A DNA stretch of 64,000 nucleotides from Criblamydia sequanensis CRIB-18 (GTDB lineage: Bacteria; Chlamydiota; Chlamydiia; Chlamydiales; Criblamydiaceae): NCBI RefSeq assembly GCF_000750955.1, contig NZ_CCEJ010000004.1:62001-126000 (forward strand), read 5' to 3'. Of this stretch, positions 1 through 8,965 are shown one piece after another (the first letter of the stretch is position 1; the number at the start of each line of letters is the position of its first letter). The notes under the pieces were generated by a model that was given only the letters and a program-made list of their open reading frames with translations, made no database searches and had not been told where the DNA came from. A program made the position numbers and the translations under genes.

Positions 1-143
1 GAAGGTGACAACAAGATATCAGGTAAAAAGACCTGGTCCTTAAAAAAACAAGTTTCCCCATCCCAATAGAAAGCGGAAGCTTCTTCCTCGCTTTCAGTAG
101 CACATTCTTTCTTAGATTCAAAAAAATTAAATTTGTCTGTCAT
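1..143 (-). CDS. Partial hypothetical protein, runs off the window edge
   Basis: An ATG at 143 on the minus strand opens a frame that stays open to base 1, giving the first 47 residues of a protein that begins MTDKFNFFESKKECATESEE. It starts four bases after the bshC stop codon, so it is probably the next gene of the trmB-bshC transcription unit. The visible part is acidic and Cys-containing with no recognisable domain. No function can be assigned. Confidence 0.5.
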   Translation of the reverse strand, partial: MTDKFNFFESKKECATESEEEASAFYWDGETCFFKDQVFLPDILLSP

Positions 144-147
144 ATGT

Positions 148-1497
148 TTATAAAATACCGTAAAGATGATGGTTCTCGCGCCAAGGAAGAGCTTTTAAAA
201 GCTTGTGGATCAAGTTTTCAGGCAAGTCCTTTTGGAATTCAAAAAAATTGTAAGTTCTTTCCTGCAAGTTAAGCTTGGGATGAAAAAGGTTTTGAAGCGC
301 ATGTTGCTGAAATTTTGAAAGGTTCGGCTTTAACTCTTTTAGAGTTTTTGACTCTCCCCTAATCAGTAAGTTAAGGCTTTGGACCACATCGGGAGACAGC
401 TCTTTTGCAGCATCTTTTGGAACAAGGGTTATAGATAGCCTTGGAATAAGCCAAGGCATGGTCAATTGATGAAAATCAAAATAAGGCTTAAGCGCCGACC
501 AGTATTCTAATTCGGAGGGGCCCACAATTTGCGCAGCTGTTGGAAAAATCCTACATTGAACCAAGGGCCTTAAAGCCGCATCAGGGCTTATTTTTCCCTT
601 ATTTTCCCGAATAAAATCAAGAAGCTCTTTCTTACTAAATTTTCTATCGCCGATTTTAAATAAGCCGCTTTCAAAGAGAATGCGAACCCTTTTATGATTC
701 TCATCTTTAAAAAAGAGATGGGTCTCTCCAACTTTTCTATGATTCAACGGATAGGGCAAGTTCATCGAAAAGAACTTTTTTTCAATATTTTGAAAAAGCT
801 CTTCGACCTCCTCAAACCTTTCAATCTCATCAAGGAAAAGATCCAACGCCAAAGGCCTAATTTTTGCAGGCTCGATAAAAACAAGGCCTTCTTCTTTAAA
901 AGACTCTGCAAAAAAAGAAGCCATTGCCTTTGAAAAGAAAGCGCCTTCTGAAAAAAAAGTCATTAAGTTCGGTTTATTAATCAGCTCAAGACACTCTTTT
1001 ATAAGATCAAGATGCTCTTTTCTTAAAACCAAATCCTCGACAAAAACTCCCTTCTCTTTGAAGATAAGCCTTTTTTCAAGAAGATTTCCCTTCTCATCTA
1101 AAAAGATCGCATGGTCGATTTCACGAATATCATGATCTTCAGAAGCAATCCAAAAAATGGGGATAGCTTGAAATTGCCTCGCTGTTAAAAGACAGCTAAT
1201 AGCCTTAAAAAAAGTGTATAAAGGTCCTCCAAGAAGGCCTACTTGCTGACCTCCAACGACAGAAAAGCTAAGCGGATTTTTAATTTTTTCAATATTTTGC
1301 GAAGTCTTTTTTGATAAAGCTCCAATCTCTTTATTGTATTGCAAGAGGTTTTCATAAAGAGCCTCTCTTGGATAATTTTTTTTAGATAAAGCCTCGGAAG
1401 CTTTATTAAAGCCCTTGTCATCGCTTGGGGGATAAGCATAAAGCCGATCTCTTTCAGAAGGTGAATAGGAAATTAGATTTGATTTTTCGATTTCCAT
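148..1497 (-). CDS. bshC: BshC-type bacillithiol synthase (cysteine-adding enzyme)
   Basis: The 449-residue protein resembles BshC, which in Firmicutes joins cysteine to GlcN-malate to complete bacillithiol, a cytosolic low-molecular-weight thiol. Family hallmarks are visible: the VVGGQQVGLLGGPLYTFFK stretch near residue 80, the IFWIASEDHD block near residue 115, and a C-terminal segment with LQER and HHLYGIL. The family is usually about 520-540 residues, so this copy is short; the coiled-coil part between core and C-terminus seems reduced, but the C-terminal block is present, so it does not look truncated. It lies 15 bases downstream of trmB and probably shares its transcript. bshA and bshB are not in the window, so bacillithiol production cannot be concluded. 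Confidence 0.85.
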   Translation of the reverse strand: MEIEKSNLISYSPSERDRLYAYPPSDDKGFNKASEALSKKNYPREALYENLLQYNKEIGALSKKTSQNIEKIKNPLSFSVVGGQQVGLLGGPLYTFFKAISCLLTARQFQAIPIFWIASEDHDIREIDHAIFLDEKGNLLEKRLIFKEKGVFVEDLVLRKEHLDLIKECLELINKPNLMTFFSEGAFFSKAMASFFAESFKEEGLVFIEPAKIRPLALDLFLDEIERFEEVEELFQNIEKKFFSMNLPYPLNHRKVGETHLFFKDENHKRVRILFESGLFKIGDRKFSKKELLDFIRENKGKISPDAALRPLVQCRIFPTAAQIVGPSELEYWSALKPYFDFHQLTMPWLIPRLSITLVPKDAAKELSPDVVQSLNLLIRGESKTLKELKPNLSKFQQHALQNLFHPKLNLQERTYNFFEFQKDLPENLIHKLLKALPWRENHHLYGIL

Positions 1498-1512
1498 GGA
1501 GCGATAGCTTCA

Positions 1513-2184
1513 TTAAATTTTTTGAAAAGTATGCAACCGAATGGTTTTTCCTTTTTCTCGCCAGAGCGAATCAAAAAAAGAAGCGCCATAATCCTCAGGA
1601 TTAGATAAGTAAAAAGGTTTTTCGTAAATAGATTTAAAGCCCCCATGCGCAAGCGATAGCTCAATGGTTTGATCGGAATAGGCTTCATCATCTGTCACAA
1701 AAGTAAAGGAACCGGCGGGTTTTAGGATACGGTAAAGCTCTTTAATGAAATTTTCTTGCATCAAACGATTTTTGGCATGGCGCTTTTTAGGCCAGGGGTC
1801 AGGAAAATTAATATAAGCTTTTGACACTGAAGCTTCTTCAAACAAAAATTGGGTTGATTTTTCAGCTTCGCCATAAAGGGCTATTAGATTATTTAGGCTG
1901 TAATTTTTAATTTTGGCCCAAATCTTTTTAATCCGTTTAAATTTTATCTCAACGCCAATCCAGTTAATGTTCTTGTCTTGAATGGCTTTTTCAGCAATCC
2001 ACCCCCCGTTGCCACTGCAATATTCCACGTAAATTGGGTTTTCATTCCCAAAATATTCTAAATCATGGAAACAAAATTTGGTCATATTCTCATTCGGAGC
2101 CGGAAAGTATAAAACCCTATCTTCGATTTTAATGGACTTTTCTTCTTCCGATTCAAAAGGGTAAACTAGTTGATTAGGCCTCAT
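1513..2184 (-). CDS. trmB: tRNA (guanine-N7-)-methyltransferase
   Basis: The 223-residue protein matches TrmB, which uses S-adenosylmethionine to methylate G46 in the variable loop of tRNAs. The SAM-binding motif appears as VEYCSGNGGWIAEKA near residue 50, the acidic motif as WIGVEIKFKR, and the family-diagnostic INFPDPWPKKRHAKNRL block near residue 125, followed by FTFVTDDEAY. Length is normal for the family. It is the first gene of a probable trmB-bshC unit. The family aspartate in the first glycine-rich loop is replaced by YCSGNG (commonly EIGxGxG), a small variation also seen in divergent members. Confidence 0.92.
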   Translation of the reverse strand: MRPNQLVYPFESEEEKSIKIEDRVLYFPAPNENMTKFCFHDLEYFGNENPIYVEYCSGNGGWIAEKAIQDKNINWIGVEIKFKRIKKIWAKIKNYSLNNLIALYGEAEKSTQFLFEEASVSKAYINFPDPWPKKRHAKNRLMQENFIKELYRILKPAGSFTFVTDDEAYSDQTIELSLAHGGFKSIYEKPFYLSNPEDYGASFFDSLWREKGKTIRLHTFQKI

Positions 2185-2281
2185 AATCTCTCAAAATTAA
2201 GATTAAACGTTCTTTAGATATAAAGGAGGATTATTTTATAGAAGAAATCTTACAAATTCAAGAGATTGATGAGATAGAAAG

Positions 2282-3037
2282 TTAGAACTTCGAAAGCGCA
2301 TCTTTTTCTTTTTTAAGATCTTCGACCCGTTTCTCTTTAAAGAGATCTTTGACGGAATCTCTCCAGGTCATAAAGGTTTGATGCAAATTCTTGTGGGTTA
2401 GGTTTTCCTTAGCTAAATTTAATTTCAATTTTTTGTCATTTTGGACCAGTCTTTCAACAAAAAATTTAAAATCAGGATCAGTTAGCGCTACTTCTTCTCG
2501 AATAGTCTCGCTGTTGCTTAAAAACATTTGAGGAAAAATGCAAACTGTTCCAAGAGCGCCAAGGGCTGTAAAGCTCATGATAATGGTCGCAGCCGTAGCT
2601 TCCGGTAAAGCAAGCAAGAAAGGGAATAAACCAAAAGGGCCAAGGATGCCAAGAATCATAAAAATCCCGGCAGTAATTAAAAAAACTTTCGCAACCGTTC
2701 GATGGAAATTTGCTTTAGATTCAAGTTCTTTCTTTTCAAGAGCCGTTAGGTCTTTAAATACGTAAGGGGTGGCAGCTGATTTTATAACCGTTGGGGTTTT
2801 TCCAATAAACTTAAAAAGAAAATTTTTAAAATTTTCAAGTAGGCCGTACTCCCCTTTTTTCCAAGACTCTAGACTGTCAAGGGCGGTTTTTTCAATGTCT
2901 TTTAGACTGGAAAGAGCTTTTGAGTGCTTTTCCATCTTTAGGGTTTTGGCCCTTTCAGGGAGCGTCGACTTAATGATGCCGTATCTTTTATCGGCCTCTT
3001 CAAGAGAGGTGATTTCATTTCTTAAATTAATGTTCAT
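2282..3037 (-). CDS. Hypothetical membrane protein with two central membrane segments
   Basis: A 251-residue protein if started at the ATG at 3037; an in-frame TTG at 3055 would add six residues. The N-terminal 110 residues are charged and helical. The middle holds two hydrophobic segments (around VFLITAGIFMILGILGPFGL and LLALPEATAATIIMSFTAL), followed by a charged, lysine-rich C-terminal helix region ending KKEKDALSKF. The paired hydrophobic stretches separated by a short loop resemble the bilobed layout of chlamydial inclusion-membrane proteins, but position and sequence alone do not establish this. No domain is recognised. It sits 64 bases downstream of the REC-PP2C gene and could be co-transcribed. 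Confidence 0.6.
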   Translation of the reverse strand: MNINLRNEITSLEEADKRYGIIKSTLPERAKTLKMEKHSKALSSLKDIEKTALDSLESWKKGEYGLLENFKNFLFKFIGKTPTVIKSAATPYVFKDLTALEKKELESKANFHRTVAKVFLITAGIFMILGILGPFGLFPFLLALPEATAATIIMSFTALGALGTVCIFPQMFLSNSETIREEVALTDPDFKFFVERLVQNDKKLKLNLAKENLTHKNLHQTFMTWRDSVKDLFKEKRVEDLKKEKDALSKF

Positions 3038-3101
3038 AAGGTGTAATTTTATCAAAAATAATAATTAAAAGTCATAAAAAAAGATCTATTAATTAAAGAA
3101 A

Positions 3102-4286
3102 TTAATCGAAATCAAAGATAATAATAGAATAATCATCGGATAGGACCGGCCCAATGGATAAATTAATAGCCCTCTTTCGAATTTCAATAAGATCCTCTAT
3201 TAAGGACTTCCGCCTTATTTGTTCGAGACTGTCAATAAACTCGCGATAGGTGTGCATCTCATTATTTTTTTTTCGATATTCAAAAACCCCATCGCTAAAA
3301 AGGTAAAGCCTCGCATGAGGCTCAATCTTAACTTTTGCATTCACATATTCTTGGTTTTCAATAGCGCCAATAACAAGCCCGTCCGTCTTTAAGACCTCCT
3401 TATCCGGCTGAAAAAGAAGAGCGGCAGGATGACCACCCGAGGAGTAGGTTAAAATTCGATTCTTAAGATCATAAACCCCATACCAGATGGAAAAGAACAT
3501 ATTACGGTGGCTTTCCATGGGAAAAGCATCGTTTAACCGCTCAAGGACGTTCTTAGGATCAAAAAAATCAGTTTTAGGGAGAGTGTTGGCCCCGATGACA
3601 TTTAATAAGGTAGCTGAAAGAAGGGCAGCCCCTACCCCATGTCCGCAGACATCCAAAAGATAAAAAGCAAAGTGGTTCTCGTCTAAAAAATGATAGCTGA
3701 AGGCATCTCCGCCTAAGCTTTCGCAAGGGATAAACTCCCAAACAGTTTTTATGGGGCCTTGTAAGAATTGAGGGAGTTTTTCTTTAACGTATTCAGCGGC
3801 ATCTTCTAGTTGAAGCTGCTGTTCATTTCGAGCCTCCCGAAGTTTTTGAAAGGCTAGATTCCTCTCTAGGAATCGTATATAGTTTTGGGAGTGATAGCGA
3901 ATCCTGGCTAAAAGCTCGACTTTATCAGGCAATTTAACCGCATAGTCGGAAGCGCCCGCTTGAAAAGCTTTTTCCTTGATTTTTGGGTCCTCATTAACAG
4001 AAAGGATGATTAAGGGAATGTCTTTTGTCAAAGGATTCGCCCTGATATAAGCTGCGAGGGTTAAACCATCAATTTCCGGCATCACAAGGTCTAGCAAAAT
4101 AACAGTCGGTTTCACCCTTTCAACAAACTGAAAAGCCAAAGAAGGGTCTTTACAATAATGAAAATGAATATCTTCCTGCCCTTCGAAAATTCTCTTGAAA
4201 GCCACCTCGCACATCTGTTGATCATCAATCAAAAGAACCGTGGACTCTTTAACGCTTTTTTCAATAAGTTCTAAGGGTTCTACCAT
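3102..4286 (-). CDS. Response regulator with PP2C (SpoIIE/RsbU-type) phosphatase output
   Basis: This 394-residue protein has an N-terminal receiver domain (residues about 15-135) with the acidic pair IDDQQ, phospho-acceptor Asp66 in VILLDLVMPEIDG and a conserved Lys near ASDYAVKLPDK. After a short coiled linker, residues about 175-394 form a SpoIIE/RsbU-type PP2C domain with ESLGGDAFSYH, FYLLDVCGHGVGAALLSA, YSSGGHPAALL, LFSDGVFE and the closing LSDDYSIIIFDF. Such proteins dephosphorylate anti-anti-sigma factors in partner-switching circuits. It is the last gene of the chemosensory cassette, 10 bases after the CheA hybrid, which suggests that CheA phosphorylates its receiver. Confidence 0.9.
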   Translation of the reverse strand: MVEPLELIEKSVKESTVLLIDDQQMCEVAFKRIFEGQEDIHFHYCKDPSLAFQFVERVKPTVILLDLVMPEIDGLTLAAYIRANPLTKDIPLIILSVNEDPKIKEKAFQAGASDYAVKLPDKVELLARIRYHSQNYIRFLERNLAFQKLREARNEQQLQLEDAAEYVKEKLPQFLQGPIKTVWEFIPCESLGGDAFSYHFLDENHFAFYLLDVCGHGVGAALLSATLLNVIGANTLPKTDFFDPKNVLERLNDAFPMESHRNMFFSIWYGVYDLKNRILTYSSGGHPAALLFQPDKEVLKTDGLVIGAIENQEYVNAKVKIEPHARLYLFSDGVFEYRKKNNEMHTYREFIDSLEQIRRKSLIEDLIEIRKRAINLSIGPVLSDDYSIIIFDFD

Positions 4287-4296
4287 TAAATATAAC

Positions 4297-7200
4297 CTAT
4301 TTAAGAATGGTTTTGATTTCCTGTATCAATGTTTTGTCGTGAAAGGAAGACTTTTGCAGAAATTTTATAGCCCCGGCTTCCAAACAACTAACTTCATCCT
4401 CTTTACTCTCTTTATACGAAACAATAATAAAGGGAATATTTTTTAGTTTTGGGTCTTTTTTGATCATTCTTAAAAAATTTAACCCATTCATCGATGGCAT
4501 CTCAAAATCTGAAATCACAAGATCGAAATCTATTTTTTTTATGGCTTCAAGCCCTTGCTTTACATCCTTTGCCGTTTGCACATAAAACCCTTCCTGGACT
4601 AAAACCCTTTTTTCAACGGCGGAAACTGTCGGCGAATCATCTACAATAAGAATTTTTTTCACTTCGCTCTTTTCATAACTTTCCGGAATGTCCAACGTTT
4701 TATCCTTATCGCTTTCAAATAAACGATTCACGGACTTTAAAATTTCCTCAACATCTAAAATAAGTAAAGGCGATCCGTCCTCTAGTATAGCTCCTGATCG
4801 TATATTTGGAATTTTTCCAAGCCTTGGATCCAAAGGATGTATGATTAATTCCTTCTCATAGAGAATTTCATCTACCATTAATCCAATAGGGTTTTCTGCA
4901 TCCCCTATGATAACTAAAGGCAAAAGATGGCTATCAGCTTTATCTTTTTCTTGAATTTCTAAGATTTTCCTGGCGTTTAAAACTTTTATTTTTTTATGTC
5001 CATCTTCGATAAAGCTGTAGTCTTTTTCATTTAATATTTGGGATTTCGATTTAAATAGTATCTGAGAAACTTTTCCAAGAGCTAAAGCATAGAGTTCAGC
5101 GCCAATTCTAATAATAAGACCTTGAAGTAAAGATAAGGTTAAAGGCACCTCTAATTGAATTGAAAACCCTTTTCCTTCCTTGCTTGAAATTGAAATGGTT
5201 CCCCCAAGATTAGCCATAGCCTCTTTCACAATGCCAAGCCCCTCCCCTCTTCCTGAAATCTCGGAAATGACTTTTTGGGTCGTAAATCCTGAAATAAAAA
5301 GATAGTCTAATAGCTCATCCTCTTCGATTTTATCCAGGGATTCAGATTTAATATGGTTCTTTTCAGAAATCATATTTTTTAACTCATTTTTATTAATGCC
5401 CTTGCCATCATCTGAAAAGCGGATGGTGAGAAATCCTGACGTGGCCAAAGCTTCTATAAGAAGAGTTCCTTCGATTGGCTTTAACGCTTTTTTTCTATCT
5501 TCAGGGTATTCTATGCCGTGATCTATGGCATTTTTAATTAAGTGATTTAACGGAAGCTCTAATTTTTCTAGAATCTCGCGGTCCACGAGCGTCTCGCCGC
5601 CTTTTATTTCAAGCTTCACCTCTTTTTTAAGTTCTTTCCCAAGCTGTCTTACAAATCTTGGAAAGCCTAAAAGACAGTCCATAAAGGGGCGCATGCGAAT
5701 TTTTAAGGCTTCGTCATAAAGGCGGTTAGAAAGAATTTCGTTCCTATTTGCAAGATCTTCTATTTCAATCGCTCTTAAATTGACTTCTTGTTGAAAAAGA
5801 TTTATTTCATTCTTCACTGCTTCTTCAAATTCATTTGGCAATTCATTTTCTTGTTTTCTTAGCAAACGCAAGGTCTTATCTGAAAAAGCCATGAATTTTC
5901 TTTTTAAATTCACAAGACTCTCAGAAAACGGTTTAAATAAATGGGATTCCACAAGACTTTCATTGATTAGCCCCATAAGGTCTGATAATTCTTTCGCTGA
6001 AATACGTAAAATTTTTTCTCTCTTTTTGGTTTCTTTCAGCACATCGGGTCTTTTTATTGAAATCGGATGAAGGGTCTTATTGTCCGGTTCCCCTTTAAAC
6101 TTGATGATATTAAGGGTGTTGATGTTTTTTATGATAAGTTCTAAATCAGGTTCTGAAGACTTATACCATTTTTGAAACTCGCTTTCAGTGAGCGAGCCTA
6201 TGGTTGCCAAATAGTCAAGCGCATCAAAGAGAATATCAAGATCAATCGATTCTAATTCTACTCTTTCCTGTAAAGCTTCTGAAAATAGCTCTTCAAGGCT
6301 TGTAGAAAGTTTAATCAGGGAATTTAATTCAATGATTTTAGCAACGCCTTTTAAGGAATGAGCCATTTGCATTAGCTTTGAAAGAGCTTGTTTATCTTGC
6401 GCTTTATAGGCAATAAGGTTTTCTTCAAATTGCTTGGAGAGGTCTTCTATTTCAGCAAAAAATAAAGCCGCAATTTTTTGATCCGGAAAGATAACGTTTT
6501 GGCTAAACGGTTTCTCAACAATTTGTGAAATCGACTCCACTTTTAGGGGGGGCTTTACCGTCTTATTAGCGAGAAGATGGGAGAAAATTTGAGAAAGAGT
6601 TTCGATTGTTTTTTTCTTTTTCTCAAGCCATGGTTTGAGGCTCTCAAAATCCGTGCCAATAAATTCTTGCAAGATGCCAATCGACTCAATGATAAGATCA
6701 TAATGTCCAAAAGTCCAGGTCAGCTTATCTTCTTTAGCCGCTTTAAAAACGTTTTCGAGCATGCTTGTCAACATGACCATTTCTTTTAGCTTTAATTTTT
6801 CAAAAAGAGAGATGCCGGTTCTTGAAAGCTTCTCCATATCGGAGATGATTTCCTTATTATTGAAGTCGACTTTGATATTTGGAATTAGCTTTATTAACTC
6901 TTCAATCAACTTTTTAACAGATTGTTCAAGACCTTCTTTATATTCCCCTTTTTGAGCTCCAAAATTCTCTTTTTGCAAGGCCTCGTTTAATTCATTTATT
7001 TCTTTTTGAATTCCTTCATAAAACCCTTCGAATTCTTCAGGGGGGGCCTTACTTAAACTGTGCAAAAGGATCATGAGCTTGTTAAAATAAATATCTTCTT
7101 CTTGCTTCCAAATTGCTTTAGATGCGGTTTTATTCTGCAAATATTTTAAATAAGCCTCGATAAGGCTCTTAATTTCCATAAGAGAAACAAGATTTGATTC

Positions 7201-7344
7201 TTGGCCGATAGCCATGAGAGAAAATTTAAAATCGAGAATAAGAAAGTTGCCGGATTTAATTTGATTTAAAGCCTCCTCGATTCTGCCCAAATTGACTTTC
7301 AAACGGCTTTGATAATGAGAAGCTAATTCAGGATAAATTTTCAT
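4297..7344 (-). CDS. cheA: CheA-type hybrid histidine kinase with C-terminal receiver
   Basis: Counting from the ATG at 7344 the protein has 1015 residues (a TTG at 7359 would add five). An Hpt domain carries the phospho-accepting His329 in MAHSLKGVAK; the N-terminal region may hold a degenerate Hpt without this histidine. Then follow a dimerisation segment, a CheA-type ATPase (NHLIKNAIDHGIEYPEDR, FSDDGKGIN, GRGEGLGIVKEAM), a CheW-like regulatory domain and a receiver with Asp946 in VISDFEMPSMNG. This is the architecture of CheA-REC hybrids such as FrzE. It lies eight bases after a CheW gene and precedes the REC-PP2C gene. No chemoreceptor, cheR or cheB is in the window. Confidence 0.9.
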   Translation of the reverse strand: MKIYPELASHYQSRLKVNLGRIEEALNQIKSGNFLILDFKFSLMAIGQESNLVSLMEIKSLIEAYLKYLQNKTASKAIWKQEEDIYFNKLMILLHSLSKAPPEEFEGFYEGIQKEINELNEALQKENFGAQKGEYKEGLEQSVKKLIEELIKLIPNIKVDFNNKEIISDMEKLSRTGISLFEKLKLKEMVMLTSMLENVFKAAKEDKLTWTFGHYDLIIESIGILQEFIGTDFESLKPWLEKKKKTIETLSQIFSHLLANKTVKPPLKVESISQIVEKPFSQNVIFPDQKIAALFFAEIEDLSKQFEENLIAYKAQDKQALSKLMQMAHSLKGVAKIIELNSLIKLSTSLEELFSEALQERVELESIDLDILFDALDYLATIGSLTESEFQKWYKSSEPDLELIIKNINTLNIIKFKGEPDNKTLHPISIKRPDVLKETKKREKILRISAKELSDLMGLINESLVESHLFKPFSESLVNLKRKFMAFSDKTLRLLRKQENELPNEFEEAVKNEINLFQQEVNLRAIEIEDLANRNEILSNRLYDEALKIRMRPFMDCLLGFPRFVRQLGKELKKEVKLEIKGGETLVDREILEKLELPLNHLIKNAIDHGIEYPEDRKKALKPIEGTLLIEALATSGFLTIRFSDDGKGINKNELKNMISEKNHIKSESLDKIEEDELLDYLFISGFTTQKVISEISGRGEGLGIVKEAMANLGGTISISSKEGKGFSIQLEVPLTLSLLQGLIIRIGAELYALALGKVSQILFKSKSQILNEKDYSFIEDGHKKIKVLNARKILEIQEKDKADSHLLPLVIIGDAENPIGLMVDEILYEKELIIHPLDPRLGKIPNIRSGAILEDGSPLLILDVEEILKSVNRLFESDKDKTLDIPESYEKSEVKKILIVDDSPTVSAVEKRVLVQEGFYVQTAKDVKQGLEAIKKIDFDLVISDFEMPSMNGLNFLRMIKKDPKLKNIPFIIVSYKESKEDEVSCLEAGAIKFLQKSSFHDKTLIQEIKTILK

Positions 7345-7351
7345 AGCTAAA

Positions 7352-7921
7352 TTAACCAACCGTTAGTGAAAGGGATTCAAGAAGCTTTGTTTCATCAATA
7401 AGAAACACTTCGTTTTTATCTATGTGAGTTTTCCCTAAAAGATAATGTGAAAATTCAAACTCTTCGCTAGAGGCTTTTATCTTTTCTTCGCTTATTTCAA
7501 AAACTCCTAAAACCTCATAAGAAGAAAAAACCCAATCTGAGGGAGCTTCACCAATCAAAATAAATTTGATGTTTTTATCGTTTTTATTTTGTTTATCTGC
7601 TTCTAAACCAAGTACGGTCTCTAAATCAATATAGATCTTTAATTGACCTGAAACATTAATAATGCCTTTTAAAACAGGGCTTGGCCTAAACGGAATGGAA
7701 TGGGTGGATCGCCTATTGAGCACTTCCTGTATGATGTGAGCTTTTAGTCCAAACCACTTGGTTTGAAGCTTAAAAATAAAATAACTGATTTGATGAGGTG
7801 CGAAAGAAGCCTCTTCTTTTTCTTTCACTTTTAGAGTGAATTCTTGAAGAAAGGCTTCCGTTAGCTGTTTAGAAAATAAATTTTTTGAGGAAGCTCCTTC
7901 CTCTTTTTTTTGCTTTGACAT
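7352..7921 (-). CDS. cheW: CheW-domain coupling protein
   Basis: The 189-residue protein has a 45-residue charged N-terminal tail followed by a CheW domain: ISYFIFKLQTKWFGLKAHII, NRRSTHSIPFRPSPVLKGII and NVSGQLKIYIDLETVLGL follow the CheW pattern of two small beta barrels. CheW proteins dock CheA-type kinases onto receptors. The gene ends eight bases before the chosen ATG of the CheA hybrid and would overlap its alternative TTG start, which implies translational coupling. It is the second of two CheW genes in this cassette and is the more divergent in its N-terminal extension. Confidence 0.85.
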   Translation of the reverse strand: MSKQKKEEGASSKNLFSKQLTEAFLQEFTLKVKEKEEASFAPHQISYFIFKLQTKWFGLKAHIIQEVLNRRSTHSIPFRPSPVLKGIINVSGQLKIYIDLETVLGLEADKQNKNDKNIKFILIGEAPSDWVFSSYEVLGVFEISEEKIKASSEEFEFSHYLLGKTHIDKNEVFLIDETKLLESLSLTVG

Positions 7922-8022
7922 TTGTTAATCTTTTTAAAAAAATTAAAATTTCAATCAATTACATTTATTTTTTTATTTTAACAAAAAAAATGAATTCTTA
8001 AGAGAAGTTGTTCTAACTATCT

Positions 8023-8448
8023 TTAGGTAAGATTTAAAGTCAGAAGTGTTGAAAGCTTTTTAATATTAATGATTTGCACTTTCTTACCCGATGTAAGAGC
8101 CATGCTTTCAATAAATGCGCTTTCGCAGTTTTCATCGATTTTTATTTCAAATTCAGGGATATCAATGATTTCAGTCATTTTTTCCCCAAAAATACCAAAG
8201 CTTAACTCTTCTTTTTCCTGAGATATCAGGGCAATTCGGGAGCTTAAAAGAAGCTCACTAGGTCGATTTAAAGTTAATATTGAAAAGTCAATAACAAAGA
8301 CAGGGTCGCCATGATAATTCATAACCCCTTTTACAAAGTGAGGAGAATTAGCAATTTCTGTTAACAAAACAAATGGAAGAACTTCTTTAACGAAATGACA
8401 GTTGATAGCGTAAGCTGTTTCCCCGCAGAAAAAAAGAAGGTGTTGCAA
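8023..8448 (-). CDS. CheW-domain coupling protein (minimal)
   Basis: A 141-residue protein consisting of only a CheW domain: LLFFCGETAYAINCHFVKEV at the start, then NSPHFVKGVMNYHGDPVFVI with the typical RGxxxxRGxxxPVxDL-like pattern, and a second barrel ending in QIINIKKLSTLL. It lies 29 bases downstream of a 69-codon gene and 101 bases upstream of the second CheW gene; the AT-rich spacer shows no clear terminator. Two CheW proteins in one cassette suggest two coupling interfaces or two inputs to the same CheA. Confidence 0.82.
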   Translation of the reverse strand: MQHLLFFCGETAYAINCHFVKEVLPFVLLTEIANSPHFVKGVMNYHGDPVFVIDFSILTLNRPSELLLSSRIALISQEKEELSFGIFGEKMTEIIDIPEFEIKIDENCESAFIESMALTSGKKVQIINIKKLSTLLTLNLT

Positions 8449-8477
8449 GGTATTTAAGCTCCGGGGTAAGCAAAGTT

Positions 8478-8687
8478 TTATGAAAACAAGGGGATTTCCT
8501 CGTTTTCTTCTTCGAGATGATTTTTTGCTCCGTCAATTAAAAAGGCCGCAAGGGCCGGGTCTCCATCGAAGCTAAAATTTACATTCATTCTTCCGACATC
8601 ATCCGGTTCATCGCATGTGATAATTACATAACAAGCATGTTTTCCGTCTAACATCTTTCTATATTTTTCATGGAAATCTTTTTCCAT
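8478..8687 (-). CDS. Small acidic hypothetical protein heading the chemosensory cassette
   Basis: A 69-residue acidic protein (MEKDFHEKYRKMLDGKHACY..., ending EEIPLFS) with no recognised domain. AAGG lies directly before the ATG with GGG slightly further upstream. It is 29 bases upstream of the first CheW gene and probably opens the transcript. A central stretch with alternating hydrophobic residues (CYVIITCDEP, MNVNFSFDGDPALAAFLID) looks like a small alpha/beta fold. Position suggests an accessory protein of the signalling complex, but that is an inference from context only. Confidence 0.65.
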   Translation of the reverse strand: MEKDFHEKYRKMLDGKHACYVIITCDEPDDVGRMNVNFSFDGDPALAAFLIDGAKNHLEEENEEIPLFS

Positions 8688-8965
8688 CCTTAATCCCTTT
8701 TAAAGCCTAGGAAAAGCATTATCTCTCTTGTATTTATTATGAGAGTTTCAATAACATCAAAAGCTTTAAGGCTTTCCTTTCACGAATAGCTTTCTTAAAT
8801 TTCTTATCGCAAAAGAGTTATGTTTTTCTCATCCCAAAATCTTAAACAAAATAAGTTTTAAGATCTTGTACTAAGCCACCATTTAATATAAATCTGATTA
8901 CGCTTCAACAAAATTATCCATAATAAGAAAATAAAAATAAGATTCCACTTTCAAAAGGACTTTAA

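Noticed and set aside
148-1497. bshC as a truncated pseudogene because of its short length
   Set aside because: The start, central signature and the family's C-terminal block are all present in one uninterrupted frame, so the shortness seems to be a real internal reduction.
2282-3037. Assigning the two-segment membrane protein as an inclusion-membrane (Inc) protein
   Set aside because: The hydrophobic segments sit mid-protein and the similarity is only in layout; many unrelated bacterial proteins share it.
8688-8965. Small RNA or promoter pair in the divergent region between the chemosensory and AST operons
   Set aside because: Only weak promoter-like hexamers with poor spacing were found, and no stable fold or conserved box stood out.
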